From Oscillospiraceae bacterium (GTDB taxonomy: Bacteria; Bacillota; Clostridia; Oscillospirales; Ruminococcaceae), in the NCBI GenBank assembly GCA_902779915.1, contig CACZDM010000007.1, positions 1-44,729 of the forward strand: a stretch of DNA of 44,729 nucleotides, given 5' to 3'. The notes under the pieces are model-generated. The model was not told where the DNA came from, made no database searches, and saw nothing but the letters and a program-made list of their open reading frames with translations. Made by a program: the position numbers and the translations under genes. Every line of letters starts with the position of its first letter. Positions within the stretch are counted from its first letter, which is position 1. This document shows, piece by piece, positions 37,092 through 44,729 of the stretch.

Positions 37092-38713
37092 CACTCCACC
37101 GAAATTATGTAATAATACACAGATTGCCCGCCATTTATTAGATTTATTTCAACTTTATCAGCATATTTTGTGCGAATATTCCACAAAAGTTCATTGGCTT
37201 TTTCCTCGCTAATATCCTTACCGTAGAAAATTGTTAAAATATTACTAGAGCTGTTAACTAATTTTCGAATCAGTCTATAGCACGCTTTGTTTATATTTTT
37301 ATCGATTATGCATATTTTGTTTTCTTTTATTCCCAAAATTTCGTATTTTGAAATTTGCTTTCCTTCAATGAGCGAATCGCGCGCCGCAAATGTCACAAGC
37401 CCGGTTTTAACCTTGCCTATTGCTGCTGTCATCGAGACAATGTTTTCTTTAACGCCAACGTCAGGATCATATGAAATAAGCGCTGAAATTCCTTCTGGAA
37501 TCGACTTTGTTTGAACAACAACAACCTCCCGATCCGCAAGTTTTGCCGCTTGCTCTGAAGCCATGATTATGTTTTTATTGTTTGGCAAAACGACGACGGT
37601 TTTCGCGCCAACAGATTGAATCGCAGTTAATATGTTTTGTGTGCTGGGGTTCATGGTCTGCCCGCCGCTAACGACAGCATCAGCTCCAAGCTCTTTAAAC
37701 AGATTGACAATTCCGCTGCCTGTTGCAACCGAAACAAATCCAACAGGAACCTTTGCGTCAACCGCTTTATATGTTTTATTTTTTTTAAATTCACTTGCAG
37801 AATGGGACTTTTGATCGTGTTGCTGGCGCAAATTATCAATTTTCATGTTCGTCAGCCAGCCAAATTTGAGCCCTTCCTGAATCGCATTGCCAGGCTCGTT
37901 TGTGTGTAGGTGAACCTTAATTATTGAGTCATCTTCGACAACAACAACAGAATCTCCAATAGATTCAAGATATGCCCTGAGTGACAGATAATTTTTACTA
38001 TCTGTTTTATTTACTATAAATTCAGTGCAATAATTAAAATTTATTTTGGCTTTTGACTCCGCTGCAGGACTAACAAGGCTTGCGCTTTGGGAAGTTTCCT
38101 CTAATTTAACAATTCCCTTTCCATCAAAAACAGCTTTCATTCCCTCAAAAAGCGTAACAAGCCCCATGCCGCCAGAATCGACAACCCCGGCCTTTTTCAA
38201 AACAGGCAGCATATCCGGAGTTTTAGCCAGAGCATCTTTTGCAGCTTCAAAAATCAGCGCAAACGCCTCAATGGGATCTTTAGACTGAAGTGTTGATGCT
38301 TTTTCAAAAGCAAGCCTTGCAACAGTCAAAATCGTTCCCTCTGTTGGCTTCATGACAGCGCCATATGTTTCCTTAACGCCCTGTTTTAGGGATTCTATGA
38401 GCAAAGCGGTTGTCAACTCGGATTGGCCCTTCAGCGCGCTGGATATCCCTCGAAAAAACAGCGACAATATAACCCCGGAATTTCCCCTCGAACCTCGCAG
38501 CATCGCAGAAGCCGCAACTTCAGCAACCTCACCAACTGTTGGATTTTTAAGCCCAGCCAGCATAACCGCAGCAGAACGCGCCGTCATAGACATATTTGTT
38601 CCTGTGTCGCCGTCCGGAACAGGATATACATTTAATTCATCAATCGAATTTTTTCTATTAGTTAGCAAATTTGAACCAGAAATAATCGCATCTCTGAGTA
38701 AAATTCCATCCAT
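37091..38713 (-). CDS. fakA: DAK2-domain fatty acid kinase-like protein (YloV/FakA)
   Basis: Homologue of YloV/FakA, the ATP-binding subunit that phosphorylates fatty acids carried by a DegV-family FakB protein. The 540-residue product has an N-terminal DhaL/DAK2 nucleotide-binding domain with NVYPVPDGDTGTNM (~29) and MLRGSRGNSGVIL (~72), a middle domain, and a C-terminal domain with VATGSGIVNLF and SGGQTMNPST (~360). No fakB/degV gene is in the window. GGAG precedes ATG at 38713, 14 nt after yloU. The function is inferred from Staphylococcus aureus FakA; historical annotations as dihydroxyacetone kinase are misleading because DhaK is absent. Confidence 0.92.
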   Translation of the reverse strand: MDGILLRDAIISGSNLLTNRKNSIDELNVYPVPDGDTGTNMSMTARSAAVMLAGLKNPTVGEVAEVAASAMLRGSRGNSGVILSLFFRGISSALKGQSELTTALLIESLKQGVKETYGAVMKPTEGTILTVARLAFEKASTLQSKDPIEAFALIFEAAKDALAKTPDMLPVLKKAGVVDSGGMGLVTLFEGMKAVFDGKGIVKLEETSQSASLVSPAAESKAKINFNYCTEFIVNKTDSKNYLSLRAYLESIGDSVVVVEDDSIIKVHLHTNEPGNAIQEGLKFGWLTNMKIDNLRQQHDQKSHSASEFKKNKTYKAVDAKVPVGFVSVATGSGIVNLFKELGADAVVSGGQTMNPSTQNILTAIQSVGAKTVVVLPNNKNIIMASEQAAKLADREVVVVQTKSIPEGISALISYDPDVGVKENIVSMTAAIGKVKTGLVTFAARDSLIEGKQISKYEILGIKENKICIIDKNINKACYRLIRKLVNSSSNILTIFYGKDISEEKANELLWNIRTKYADKVEINLINGGQSVYYYIISVE

Positions 38714-38727
38714 CTTTATTCGCTCCG

Positions 38728-39072
38728 TTATTCTTTAATTGAGTCAACAAAAACATTAACGCTGTTAACATTTATGCCAGTGTGACTAAAAATACTGTCA
38801 GAAACCATAGATTTTATATTTTTCATAACTTTGGAAATATTAGCTCCGTAAGCCGCCAAAATATGTATATATAAATCTACAGTGTTATTTTTTCTATTAA
38901 ATTTGATTTTTATGGTCCTTTTATTTAAAACCCTGTTTAACATTGATAATTTTGTCTTGTAACTGTAAAAACCAACAACCCCAAAGCAACCTTTAATTGT
39001 TGTTTTTATCAGCGTTTTCAGGTATTTTTCTGAAACATATATGGAACCAAGATGATTTTTTTCAACCAACAA
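38728..39072 (-). CDS. yloU: Asp23/Gls24 family protein (YloU)
   Basis: A 114-residue member of the Asp23/Gls24 envelope-stress family, normally found just upstream of yloV/fakA. Visible features are LGSIYVSEKYLKTLI near the start, the central GCFGVVGFYS and VDLYIHILAAYGANISKV, and a C-terminal VNSVNVFVDSI. The usual family core is more conserved than seen here, so this copy is somewhat divergent. The start is a TTG at 39072, 8 nt from GGGGGGAGG; an ATG closer to the site is out of frame. It heads the operon yloU-fakA-recG-thrS behind an extended -10 promoter. Confidence 0.85.
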   Translation of the reverse strand: MLVEKNHLGSIYVSEKYLKTLIKTTIKGCFGVVGFYSYKTKLSMLNRVLNKRTIKIKFNRKNNTVDLYIHILAAYGANISKVMKNIKSMVSDSIFSHTGINVNSVNVFVDSIKE

Positions 39073-39120
39073 AGCATTTCGCCTCCCCCCAACTAACTGA
39101 CTTTTTACGTCTATATAACG

Positions 39121-39131
39121 ATTATATCACA
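39121..39131 (-). promoter_or_regulatory. Extended -10 promoter of the yloU-fakA-recG-thrS operon
   Basis: On the minus strand TGTGATATAAT: a perfect -10 at 39121-39126 with TG one base before it. No good -35 at 17 nt; extended -10 promoters can work without one. It is about 50 nt before the TTG start. Confidence 0.65.
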
Positions 39132-39164
39132 AATTCATTCAAAATGGAATAACTAAATTTAATC

Positions 39165-39221
39165 TAAAAAATATCATCAAAAAGCAAACCACTAGAAAAT
39201 ATATGTGACTTGCTTTTTGAT
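39165..39221 (-). terminator. Intrinsic terminator after spoVS
   Basis: On the minus strand a perfect 12-bp stem, ATCAAAAAGCAA (39176-39187 on plus) with TTGCTTTTTGAT (39210-39221), and a 22-nt loop, is followed by TATTTTTTAG. It separates the spoVS transcript from the yloU promoter immediately downstream. Confidence 0.8.
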
Positions 39222-39247
39222 AGTTAAAAATATCACACACACTCTCT

Positions 39248-39508
39248 TTACAATATCTTAATTATTAATTTTATGGCGGTCCTTTCAATTCCGTTTATTT
39301 CGATATTGGTGAAGGCGGGGATGCAGATTAGGTTTAGGCCCGTCGTTGCCAGATATCCCCTAGCAATTGCCACTGATTTTATGGCTTGATTGATGGCTCC
39401 AGCTCCAACCGACTGAATTTCAACTTCATTGTCATTTTTAACAAACGCAGAAATCGCCCCAGCGACGGAATTTGGATTAGATTTGGATGATACTTTTAAA
39501 ATACTCAC
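39248..39508 (-). CDS. spoVS: Stage V sporulation protein S
   Basis: An 86-residue Alba-like protein required for late sporulation events in Bacillus. The sequence follows the highly conserved family throughout: ILKVSSKSNPNSVAGAIS, QSVGAGAINQAIKSVAIARG, LICIPAFTNIEINGIERTAIKL. GTG at 39508 follows AAGGAG. It lies 103 nt downstream of ymdB, as in the Bacillus rny-ymdB-spoVS cluster; rny is not present here. A strong terminator follows. Confidence 0.97.
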   Translation of the reverse strand: MSILKVSSKSNPNSVAGAISAFVKNDNEVEIQSVGAGAINQAIKSVAIARGYLATTGLNLICIPAFTNIEINGIERTAIKLIIKIL

Positions 39509-39611
39509 TGTTTTTTATCTCCTTCGTTTTATTAATTTTATATTAAGTTGCTGACAGTATATATTTTAACCCATTTACAGGAATAATACAACACATAAAC
39601 AAAAAATAAAT

Positions 39612-40382
39612 TTACAAAATAGAAATGGTTGAAATATTCAAGCATTTTCCGGTCCTTTCGTCTAGTTCAACAAGCGCTGCGTTAAAGATGCATTTTGAAT
39701 CTCTAACTTCAAAACGTGTTGCCATTTTGGTTGTTATGCGCCTCAAAACGCATTTTGGATCAACCCCCAAAACCGAATCATATGGCCCAACCATTCCAAC
39801 GTCTGTTAAAAATCCAGTTCCATTATTAAGAACTCTCGCGTCGTTTGTTTGAACATGAGTGTGGGTCCCGATTATTGCTGAAACTTTGCCGTCAAGATAG
39901 TGCGCAAGCGCGGCCTTTTCCCCGGTTGCTTCAGCGTGAAAATCAATGAATATAAGCGGAGTGTCTATGTTTTTCAGTATATTATTTATCTCTTCAAATG
40001 GTGATGAATTGGCGTCCAAATATGTCTGGCCTATAAGATTTATGACAGCAATGGAATATTTCCCTTTGTCTAAAACACACACACCTCTCCCAGGACAAAA
40101 TCGCGAAAGATTATATGGCCGCAAAATATGCCTGTTTTCATTCAGCATTGCATATGAATTATGCCTGCGCAAAGTGTGGTTGCCACCGGTTAAAACATCA
40201 CACCCGCTTTCAAAAAGACTTTCTGCAGATTTGGCGGAGATTCCGTTCCCTTGAGCTGAATTTTCAGCATTAGCAACAACAATGTCTATGTTGTGGTCGC
40301 GTTTGAGCCTAGGCAAAATATTCCTGACCGTTTTGCAGCCTGGTTCGGAAATGACATCCCCGATAAAAAGAAGTTTAATCAT
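39612..40382 (-). CDS. ymdB: YmdB-type metallophosphoesterase (2',3'-cyclic nucleotide phosphodiesterase)
   Basis: A 256-residue binuclear metallophosphoesterase (TIGR00282 family). Metal ligands are seen in LLFIGDVISEPG (Asp), ANAENSAQGNGIS (Glu/Asn), LTGGNHTLRR (Asn/His), IDFHAEATGEKAA (His) and IGTHTHVQTND (His pair). Bacillus YmdB hydrolyses 2',3'-cAMP and influences biofilm versus motility gene expression; the cyclic nucleotides arise from RNA decay. GGGTGGA precedes ATG at 40382; the in-frame TTG one codon earlier is less likely. It begins 21 nt after gltX and precedes spoVS. Confidence 0.95.
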   Translation of the reverse strand: MIKLLFIGDVISEPGCKTVRNILPRLKRDHNIDIVVANAENSAQGNGISAKSAESLFESGCDVLTGGNHTLRRHNSYAMLNENRHILRPYNLSRFCPGRGVCVLDKGKYSIAVINLIGQTYLDANSSPFEEINNILKNIDTPLIFIDFHAEATGEKAALAHYLDGKVSAIIGTHTHVQTNDARVLNNGTGFLTDVGMVGPYDSVLGVDPKCVLRRITTKMATRFEVRDSKCIFNAALVELDERTGKCLNISTISIL

Positions 40383-40403
40383 CAATTATCCACCCTAAAA
40401 TTA

Positions 40404-41873
40404 CTACTGGTTTTGATTTAAAATTGATTCCAGCTTTTGAATGCCTTTTTTTATTCTGGATATGGATTCGTCCTTCCCAAGAAGCGCAGCAAGCTCAATT
40501 CCGCCGCCAGGAGTGAATGATTTTCCAGAAAGGGCAACTCGAAGCGGCCAAAGAACCCGCCCGTTTTTCAAATTAAGCGATTTAATCAGGTCAAAAAGCG
40601 CGTCATGAACCGATTCCTTAGACCAAGTTTCAACATTTTCCAAAACCGGTAAAATTTTTTTCAACGCGTCAAGCGAGTTTTCTTGGTTTGTTTTCATCTT
40701 CTTGTGTATATATAAATCCGAGCTATATTCTGGCAAAGAGTCGATAAAATCAACCTGCTGCGGAACATCTTTGAAAATTTCAGTCCTGGTCTTGAGCATC
40801 TGAGAAAGCAGTTTAAAATCAAGCTCTTTTTTGCAAACGCTTTTAACATATGGCTTTGCATAACTCCAAAATTCTTCGTCAGACATATTGCGTATATACT
40901 TTGCGTTTATCGCCGTGAGTTTGGGCAGGTCAAAAATAGCGGGAGACTTGGAAATCCCGGAAACATCAAAAACGTCAACCAGTTCGCTCAGGCTAAAAAT
41001 TTCTTCTTCACTTTTTGGAGACCACCCCAACATGACTATATAATTAACCACAGCCTGTGGCAAATAGCCTTTGTTCATCAGGTCCTCAAAGGTTGCATCC
41101 CCGTTTCGCTTAGAAAGCTTTTCGGTTGAATTTTTCATGACAGGAGGGCAGTGTATATAAACCGGCCTGCTCCAGCCAAACGCATCATACAGTAGATTAT
41201 ATTTGGGAGTTGATGATAAATATTCGCTTCCTCTTATGACGTGAGATATCTCCATCAGGTGGTCATCGACGACATTAGCAAAGTTGTATGTTGGCATTTG
41301 GTCGGATTTGATCAGAATTTGGTCGTCCAGGTCGGAATTTTCAAATGTTATTTCGCCAAAAACAGCGTCGTGGAAAGTCGTTGAGCCTTCTTGAGGCATT
41401 TTTTGCCGTATAACATACGGCGCGCCAGATTTAAGCTTTTTTTGGACTTCCTCAGAGCCAAGATTCCTGCAATGGCCGTCATATTTTGGCGCAATTCCAG
41501 AGGCTTTTTGAAGCTCTTTAACCTGATCAAGCCTCTCTTTATCACAAAAGCAGTAATATGCATGACCTTTTTTAACCAACTCCCGGGCATAACTTTTGAA
41601 AATATGCATCCGCTCGCTTTGTATATATGGCCCATACTTGCCGCCAACGTCCGGACCTTCATCCCAGCTAATTCCCGCATTTTTTAGGGTTTTATATATA
41701 GTTTCCACTGCCCCTTCAACCATTCTTTCGCGATCCGTGTCCTCAATTCTCAAAACAAAATCCCCGCCATTTTTTTTCGCGAGAAGATACGCATAAAGAG
41801 CCGTCCTCAAATTTCCAACATGCATATATCCAGTTGGAGACGGAGCAAACCTGGTCCTGACTTTTTTAAACAT
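40404..41873 (-). CDS. gltX: Glutamyl-tRNA synthetase
   Basis: Class I synthetase charging tRNA-Glu, and probably tRNA-Gln too (non-discriminating) if GatCAB is present, as in most Firmicutes. The 489-residue product has [20 protein letters not shown] (HIGH-type motif near residue 18), a zinc-site-like YCFCDKERL with DGHCRNL (~110-140), and the KMSKS-type loop EKLSKRNGD (~247). The anticodon domain is all-helical. ATG at 41873 is preceded by GAAGGGTG; the in-frame ATG at 41894 has no binding site. It follows pfkA by 81 nt with no obvious terminator, so it may share that transcript. Confidence 0.96.
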   Translation of the reverse strand: MFKKVRTRFAPSPTGYMHVGNLRTALYAYLLAKKNGGDFVLRIEDTDRERMVEGAVETIYKTLKNAGISWDEGPDVGGKYGPYIQSERMHIFKSYARELVKKGHAYYCFCDKERLDQVKELQKASGIAPKYDGHCRNLGSEEVQKKLKSGAPYVIRQKMPQEGSTTFHDAVFGEITFENSDLDDQILIKSDQMPTYNFANVVDDHLMEISHVIRGSEYLSSTPKYNLLYDAFGWSRPVYIHCPPVMKNSTEKLSKRNGDATFEDLMNKGYLPQAVVNYIVMLGWSPKSEEEIFSLSELVDVFDVSGISKSPAIFDLPKLTAINAKYIRNMSDEEFWSYAKPYVKSVCKKELDFKLLSQMLKTRTEIFKDVPQQVDFIDSLPEYSSDLYIHKKMKTNQENSLDALKKILPVLENVETWSKESVHDALFDLIKSLNLKNGRVLWPLRVALSGKSFTPGGGIELAALLGKDESISRIKKGIQKLESILNQNQ

Positions 41874-41954
41874 ACTAACCCACACCCTTCGCATTTTTTG
41901 CTAATTAATAAATATATACCTAAATCGAAAATATCTTAAAAGTTTTGATTTTTT

Positions 41955-43031
41955 TCATCCTAAACAAATCCCCATGCTTTGAGCAACCCCGATCATTTTG
42001 CAATCCATTGAAACCAGCCTGCTTTTTCCGGCGACTTCGCTCAGTTTGTTGTGTGTGACTTTGTTATTTATCATTGCGACAGCAACGCCAAATTGCCCGT
42101 TTTTCGCAAGTTTTGCAGCGTATGAACCAAACCGAGTTGCAAGTATGCGATCATATGGACATGGGGAGCCTCCGCGCTGAATGTGGCCAGGGATGACGGC
42201 TCTTGTTTCGAGTCCTGTTATTTTTTCAATCTCTTTTGCTATGATGTTGGTTGCGGTTTTTTCGCCAATTTTTGCCCTAATCTCCGCCCGCTCCTTTTTC
42301 TTCATCTTCGCTTCTTTAACGCTATAGGCGCCTTCAGCAACTGCTATAATGGAAAATTGTTTGCCATTTTTAAAATTATTGACTAAATTAATAATAACAT
42401 TACTCAAATCAAATGGCTTTTCAGGAATCAATATGGCGTCAGCCCCTCCAGCAACTCCCGCGTATAGGGTCAACCAGCCGGCTTTATTGCCCATAAGCTC
42501 AACAACCATGATTCTTTTGTGACTTTTTGCGGTTGTGTATATGCGGTCGATTGCGTCTGTTGCTGTGTTGAGGGCGCTGTGGAATCCAAAGCTTATGTCG
42601 GTTCCCCAAATGTCGTTATCTATGGTTTTTGGCAGAGCTATAATGTTTAAGCCCTCGCTTGAAAGAAGATTTGCTGTTTTATGCGTCCCGTTTCCGCCAA
42701 GGCAAAACAGGCAATCAAGGCCCATTTTAAAGTAATTTTTCTTCATCTGCGAAACCTTGTCTATTTTGTCGTCTTCGATAACGCGCATCAGTTTAAAAGG
42801 AGTTCTTTTTGTTCCAAGAATCGTCCCGCCAAGGGTGAGAATGCTGGAAAAATCGTATGATGTCATGTCTTCATACTTTCCGTGTATAAGCCCGCTATAG
42901 CCATCAAATATTCCTGTTATTTCAATATTATTGTTAAAATCCAGGCGCAAAGACTGGGCAATTGCTCTGATTGTTGCGTTAAGCCCGGGACAATCTCCTC
43001 CGCTTGTCAATATTCCCACTCTTTTAATCAT
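41955..43031 (-). CDS. pfkA: 6-phosphofructokinase (GGNGT subgroup)
   Basis: Phosphorylates fructose-6-phosphate in glycolysis. The 358-residue product has ILTSGGDCPGLNATIRA at the N-terminus, a phosphate-donor loop reading LGGNGTHKTA (Asn114 where E. coli PfkA has Asp103), PKTIDNDIWGTD (Lys135 where E. coli has Gly), MGNKAGWL and PGHIQRGGSPCPYDR. Gly after Asn favours ATP rather than pyrophosphate as donor (PPi enzymes have Asp there), but Lys135 is usual in the PPi and mixed clades, so donor preference is not certain. ATG at 43031 follows GAGG by 7 nt. It begins 2 nt after ackA ends, so the two are one operon. Confidence 0.93.
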   Translation of the reverse strand: MIKRVGILTSGGDCPGLNATIRAIAQSLRLDFNNNIEITGIFDGYSGLIHGKYEDMTSYDFSSILTLGGTILGTKRTPFKLMRVIEDDKIDKVSQMKKNYFKMGLDCLFCLGGNGTHKTANLLSSEGLNIIALPKTIDNDIWGTDISFGFHSALNTATDAIDRIYTTAKSHKRIMVVELMGNKAGWLTLYAGVAGGADAILIPEKPFDLSNVIINLVNNFKNGKQFSIIAVAEGAYSVKEAKMKKKERAEIRAKIGEKTATNIIAKEIEKITGLETRAVIPGHIQRGGSPCPYDRILATRFGSYAAKLAKNGQFGVAVAMINNKVTHNKLSEVAGKSRLVSMDCKMIGVAQSMGICLG

Positions 43032-43033
43032 AT

Positions 43034-44269
43034 TCAATCCTCGCCTTTCGAATTTTTATTGCATTTTTTGCCCTGAATCAGCCTCAAAGCGTCTTTAGCA
43101 ATCATCAGTTCTTCATCCGTTAAAACAACACAAATCGCAGTTTTTGAATCACAGGAGCTGATTATTCCCTCGTTTCCTTGAATCATTCCATCGTTTAGTG
43201 AATCGTCTATCCTAACCCCAAAAATTTTCAAATTATCACAAACTGACTTTCTAAATCCGCTCTGATTTTCACCTATTCCGCCGGTGAAAACTATCGCGTC
43301 AACCCCATCCATCGCAGCTGCGCATGAAGCAATCTGCTTTCGAACTTGATATGACATAATGTCTATTGCAAGCCGAGCTCGCTTGTTTCCGGAAGTTGCT
43401 GCTGCTTTAAGGTCGCGATAGTCGCTGCTAACCCCTGAAATTCCCAAAAGCCCCGACTTTTTATTCATCAAATTAAACATTTCGCTTGGCCCAAGCCCCA
43501 TTTTTTCCATCAAAAACGTGACGCAGGATGGATCAACCGAGCCAGACCTAGTTCCCATTAATATGCCGTCTAGAGGTGTAAAACCCATGGTTGTGTCGAC
43601 AGACTTTCCGCCATCTATTGCGCAAATTGAAACCCCGCTTCCCAAATGACAGCTAACAAGCTTTAAAGTTTTAAGAGGCAATCCAAGAATTTTTGCAGCC
43701 TTGCCACTAACATATTTGTGTGATGTTCCGTGAAACCCATATTTTCTGATATTATATTTCTCATATATTTCATATGGAAAGCCATAAATATAGGCTTTTT
43801 CAGGTATGGTGTGGTGGAACGATGTGTCAAAAACGGCAACCTGCGGGATTTTTCTTCCAAATGTTTCCTGGCAGGCTTTAATTACGCCAACGTGAACCGG
43901 GTTATGTAGAGGCGCGATGGGAGAAAGGCTGTCTATTTCCTGCAAAACCTTATCGTCTATAATGACAGATTGTTTAAATTTTTCAGCTCCTTGAACAACC
44001 CTGTGGCCAACGGCTTTTATTTCGCTTAAGCTTTCAATAACGCCATATTTTTTGTCGGTCAAAAGGGAAGAAACCATGCTAAGCGCTTCTTTATGCGAAG
44101 CTATTTTTGCGTTGGATTTAAATTTCCTGCCATCGCTGGTTGCTTGGGATATGAGGCCGTCAATCCCGATTCTTTGGCAGTTTCCTCTTGCAATCAAATG
44201 TTCATCAACAGCGTCTATCAACTGATATTTCAGCGACGAACTTCCAGCATTAATAACTAAAATCTTCAT
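43034..44269 (-). CDS. ackA: Acetate kinase
   Basis: Makes ATP and acetate from acetyl phosphate, the usual energy-yielding end step in fermentative Clostridia. The 411-residue product has ILVINAGSSSLKYQ (~3-16), HNPVHVGVI (~122), FDTSFHHTIPEKAYIYGFP (~147), RKYGFHGTSHKYV (~175) and SCHLGSGVSICAI (~205). GAGG precedes ATG at 44269. It heads the operon with pfkA and possibly gltX; pta, the usual partner, is not in the window. Confidence 0.97.
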   Translation of the reverse strand: MKILVINAGSSSLKYQLIDAVDEHLIARGNCQRIGIDGLISQATSDGRKFKSNAKIASHKEALSMVSSLLTDKKYGVIESLSEIKAVGHRVVQGAEKFKQSVIIDDKVLQEIDSLSPIAPLHNPVHVGVIKACQETFGRKIPQVAVFDTSFHHTIPEKAYIYGFPYEIYEKYNIRKYGFHGTSHKYVSGKAAKILGLPLKTLKLVSCHLGSGVSICAIDGGKSVDTTMGFTPLDGILMGTRSGSVDPSCVTFLMEKMGLGPSEMFNLMNKKSGLLGISGVSSDYRDLKAAATSGNKRARLAIDIMSYQVRKQIASCAAAMDGVDAIVFTGGIGENQSGFRKSVCDNLKIFGVRIDDSLNDGMIQGNEGIISSCDSKTAICVVLTDEELMIAKDALRLIQGKKCNKNSKGED

Positions 44270-44334
44270 AACTTTCCTCTAAAACTGTAAAATAATCTCA
44301 TTTCTAAATATAGCAAATCATACACCCTAAATTT

Positions 44335-44363
44335 ATTTTAACCCGATAAAAGCTAAATGTCAA
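44335..44363 (-). promoter_or_regulatory. ackA promoter
   Basis: On the minus strand TTGACA (44358-44363), 17 nt, TAAAAT (44335-44340), about 66 nt before the ATG. Confidence 0.8.
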
Positions 44364-44397
44364 GTAGTATAAAAAACGATATATGTATTATTTTTCT

Positions 44398-44607
44398 GGG
44401 TTATATTTGTCCCCTCTCCTCCCCTCCTTAAAATATCCGACTCCTTGATTAAAAACCGTCTCTTTCAAGCCGTCCTCGATCACGTTCCAAAAAACCATGC
44501 AAAAACCGATTTAAGCGCCTCCGTCTCACAACTAACTGTAATATTAAACCTTACTCAAGCTCAAGTCCCTTTGAAAGCGTCCGTGAGAAGTGGTAGGTTG
44601 GCGTCCT
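44398..44607 (+). repeat. Dispersed intergenic repeat, copy 4 (plus orientation)
   Basis: The second complete copy: GGGTTATATTTGTCCCC, CCGTCCTCGATCACGTTCCA, CGATTTAAGCGCC, CGTCTCACAACTAACTGTAA, and CCGTGAGAAGTGGTAGGTTG, in the same order as the minus strand of 323-540. TCTCAC pairs with GTGAGA, enclosing ~53 nt. It lies upstream of the ackA promoter. With the copy at 323-540 it forms inverted repeats 44 kb apart. Confidence 0.8.
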
Positions 44608-44616
44608 TGAGCGCGC

Positions 44617-44649
44617 AAAAAAGAAGCACTGGTAAACCCCCAGTGCTTC
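44617..44649 (-). terminator. Intrinsic terminator of a leftward gene entering from the right
   Basis: On the minus strand GAAGCACTGG pairs with CCAGTGCTTC (10 bp, 7-nt loop), followed by TTTTTT (44617-44622). Confidence 0.85.
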
Positions 44650-44671
44650 CTTGATTCAAGCGAGGCCGACC

Positions 44672-44729
44672 TCACTTGCAACCGCTTCCATCCATATTAA
44701 GATTGCAAATTACAATATGCTTTCCAGGC
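44672..44729 (-). CDS. Possible 3' end of a leftward gene (partial)
   Basis: One minus-strand frame runs from the window edge to a TGA at 44672-44674, encoding PGKHIVICNLNMDGSGCK, and stops 22 nt before a strong terminator. The other two frames are closed sooner. It is too short to assign; the terminator is the main support. Confidence 0.3.
   Translation of the reverse strand, partial: PGKHIVICNLNMDGSGCK

Overview
The window is AT-rich, gene-dense chromosomal DNA from an endospore-forming member of the Clostridia (Firmicutes/Bacillota). The evidence is a canonical sporulation sigma factor (sigG), spoVS, a YtvI-type sporulation membrane protein, strong purine-rich ribosome binding sites, and gene orders shared with Bacillus/Clostridium: secG-rnr, yloU-yloV-recG and ymdB-spoVS. 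The NifU-like scaffold + GGGtGRT pair, the clostridial second type IIA topoisomerase, the ~640-residue aconitase and the DUF421-DUF4363 pair point towards the Oscillospiraceae/Ruminococcaceae side of the Clostridia; that finer placement is inference. I see no integrase, transposase, phage block, CRISPR array, tRNA or rRNA gene.

Layout. 1-660 is non-coding apart from a possible truncated leftward gene. It holds tandem leftward promoters, a pentanucleotide repeat, one copy of a dispersed repeat and the htpG promoter. 661-10503 carries htpG, ppk1, a cell-wall amidase (-), D-amino-acid aminotransferase, DUF421-DUF4363, nrdR (-), a ROK glucokinase (-) and sigG. 10500-12431 is aconitase (-). 12432-13194 is a long intergenic region containing a 446-bp fold-back repeat. 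13195-28482 is a rightward block: ytvI, a small secreted protein, a structured intergenic element, the Fe-S scaffold + GGGtGRT pair, an ABC-F ATPase, cysS, a cyclophilin lipoprotein, ParE/ParC-like topoisomerase, secG and rnr. 28505-31306 holds pyrG and an orphan histidine kinase (-). purB (+) follows. 33145-44269 is a long leftward block: ackA-pfkA-gltX-ymdB-spoVS, then yloU-fakA-recG-thrS. The right end has another copy of the dispersed repeat and a leftward terminator behind a gene that lies mostly outside the window.

Most genes are housekeeping: translation (cysS, thrS, gltX), RNA decay (rnr, ymdB), DNA topology and repair (parE/parC, recG), nucleotide synthesis (purB, pyrG, nrdR), central carbon (glcK, pfkA, ackA, acn) and secretion/folding (secG, cyclophilin, htpG). 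Sporulation genes are scattered among them.

The least explained signals are: a dispersed intergenic repeat family of about 220 bp (two single copies, a decayed core copy and one fold-back pair) with possible RNA-like internal pairing; a GAGCC pentamer tract that sits either inside the start of a truncated hydrophobic ORF or just after a promoter; a ~114-nt nested inverted repeat upstream of the Fe-S scaffold/GGGtGRT pair; and that pair itself, whose function is unknown.
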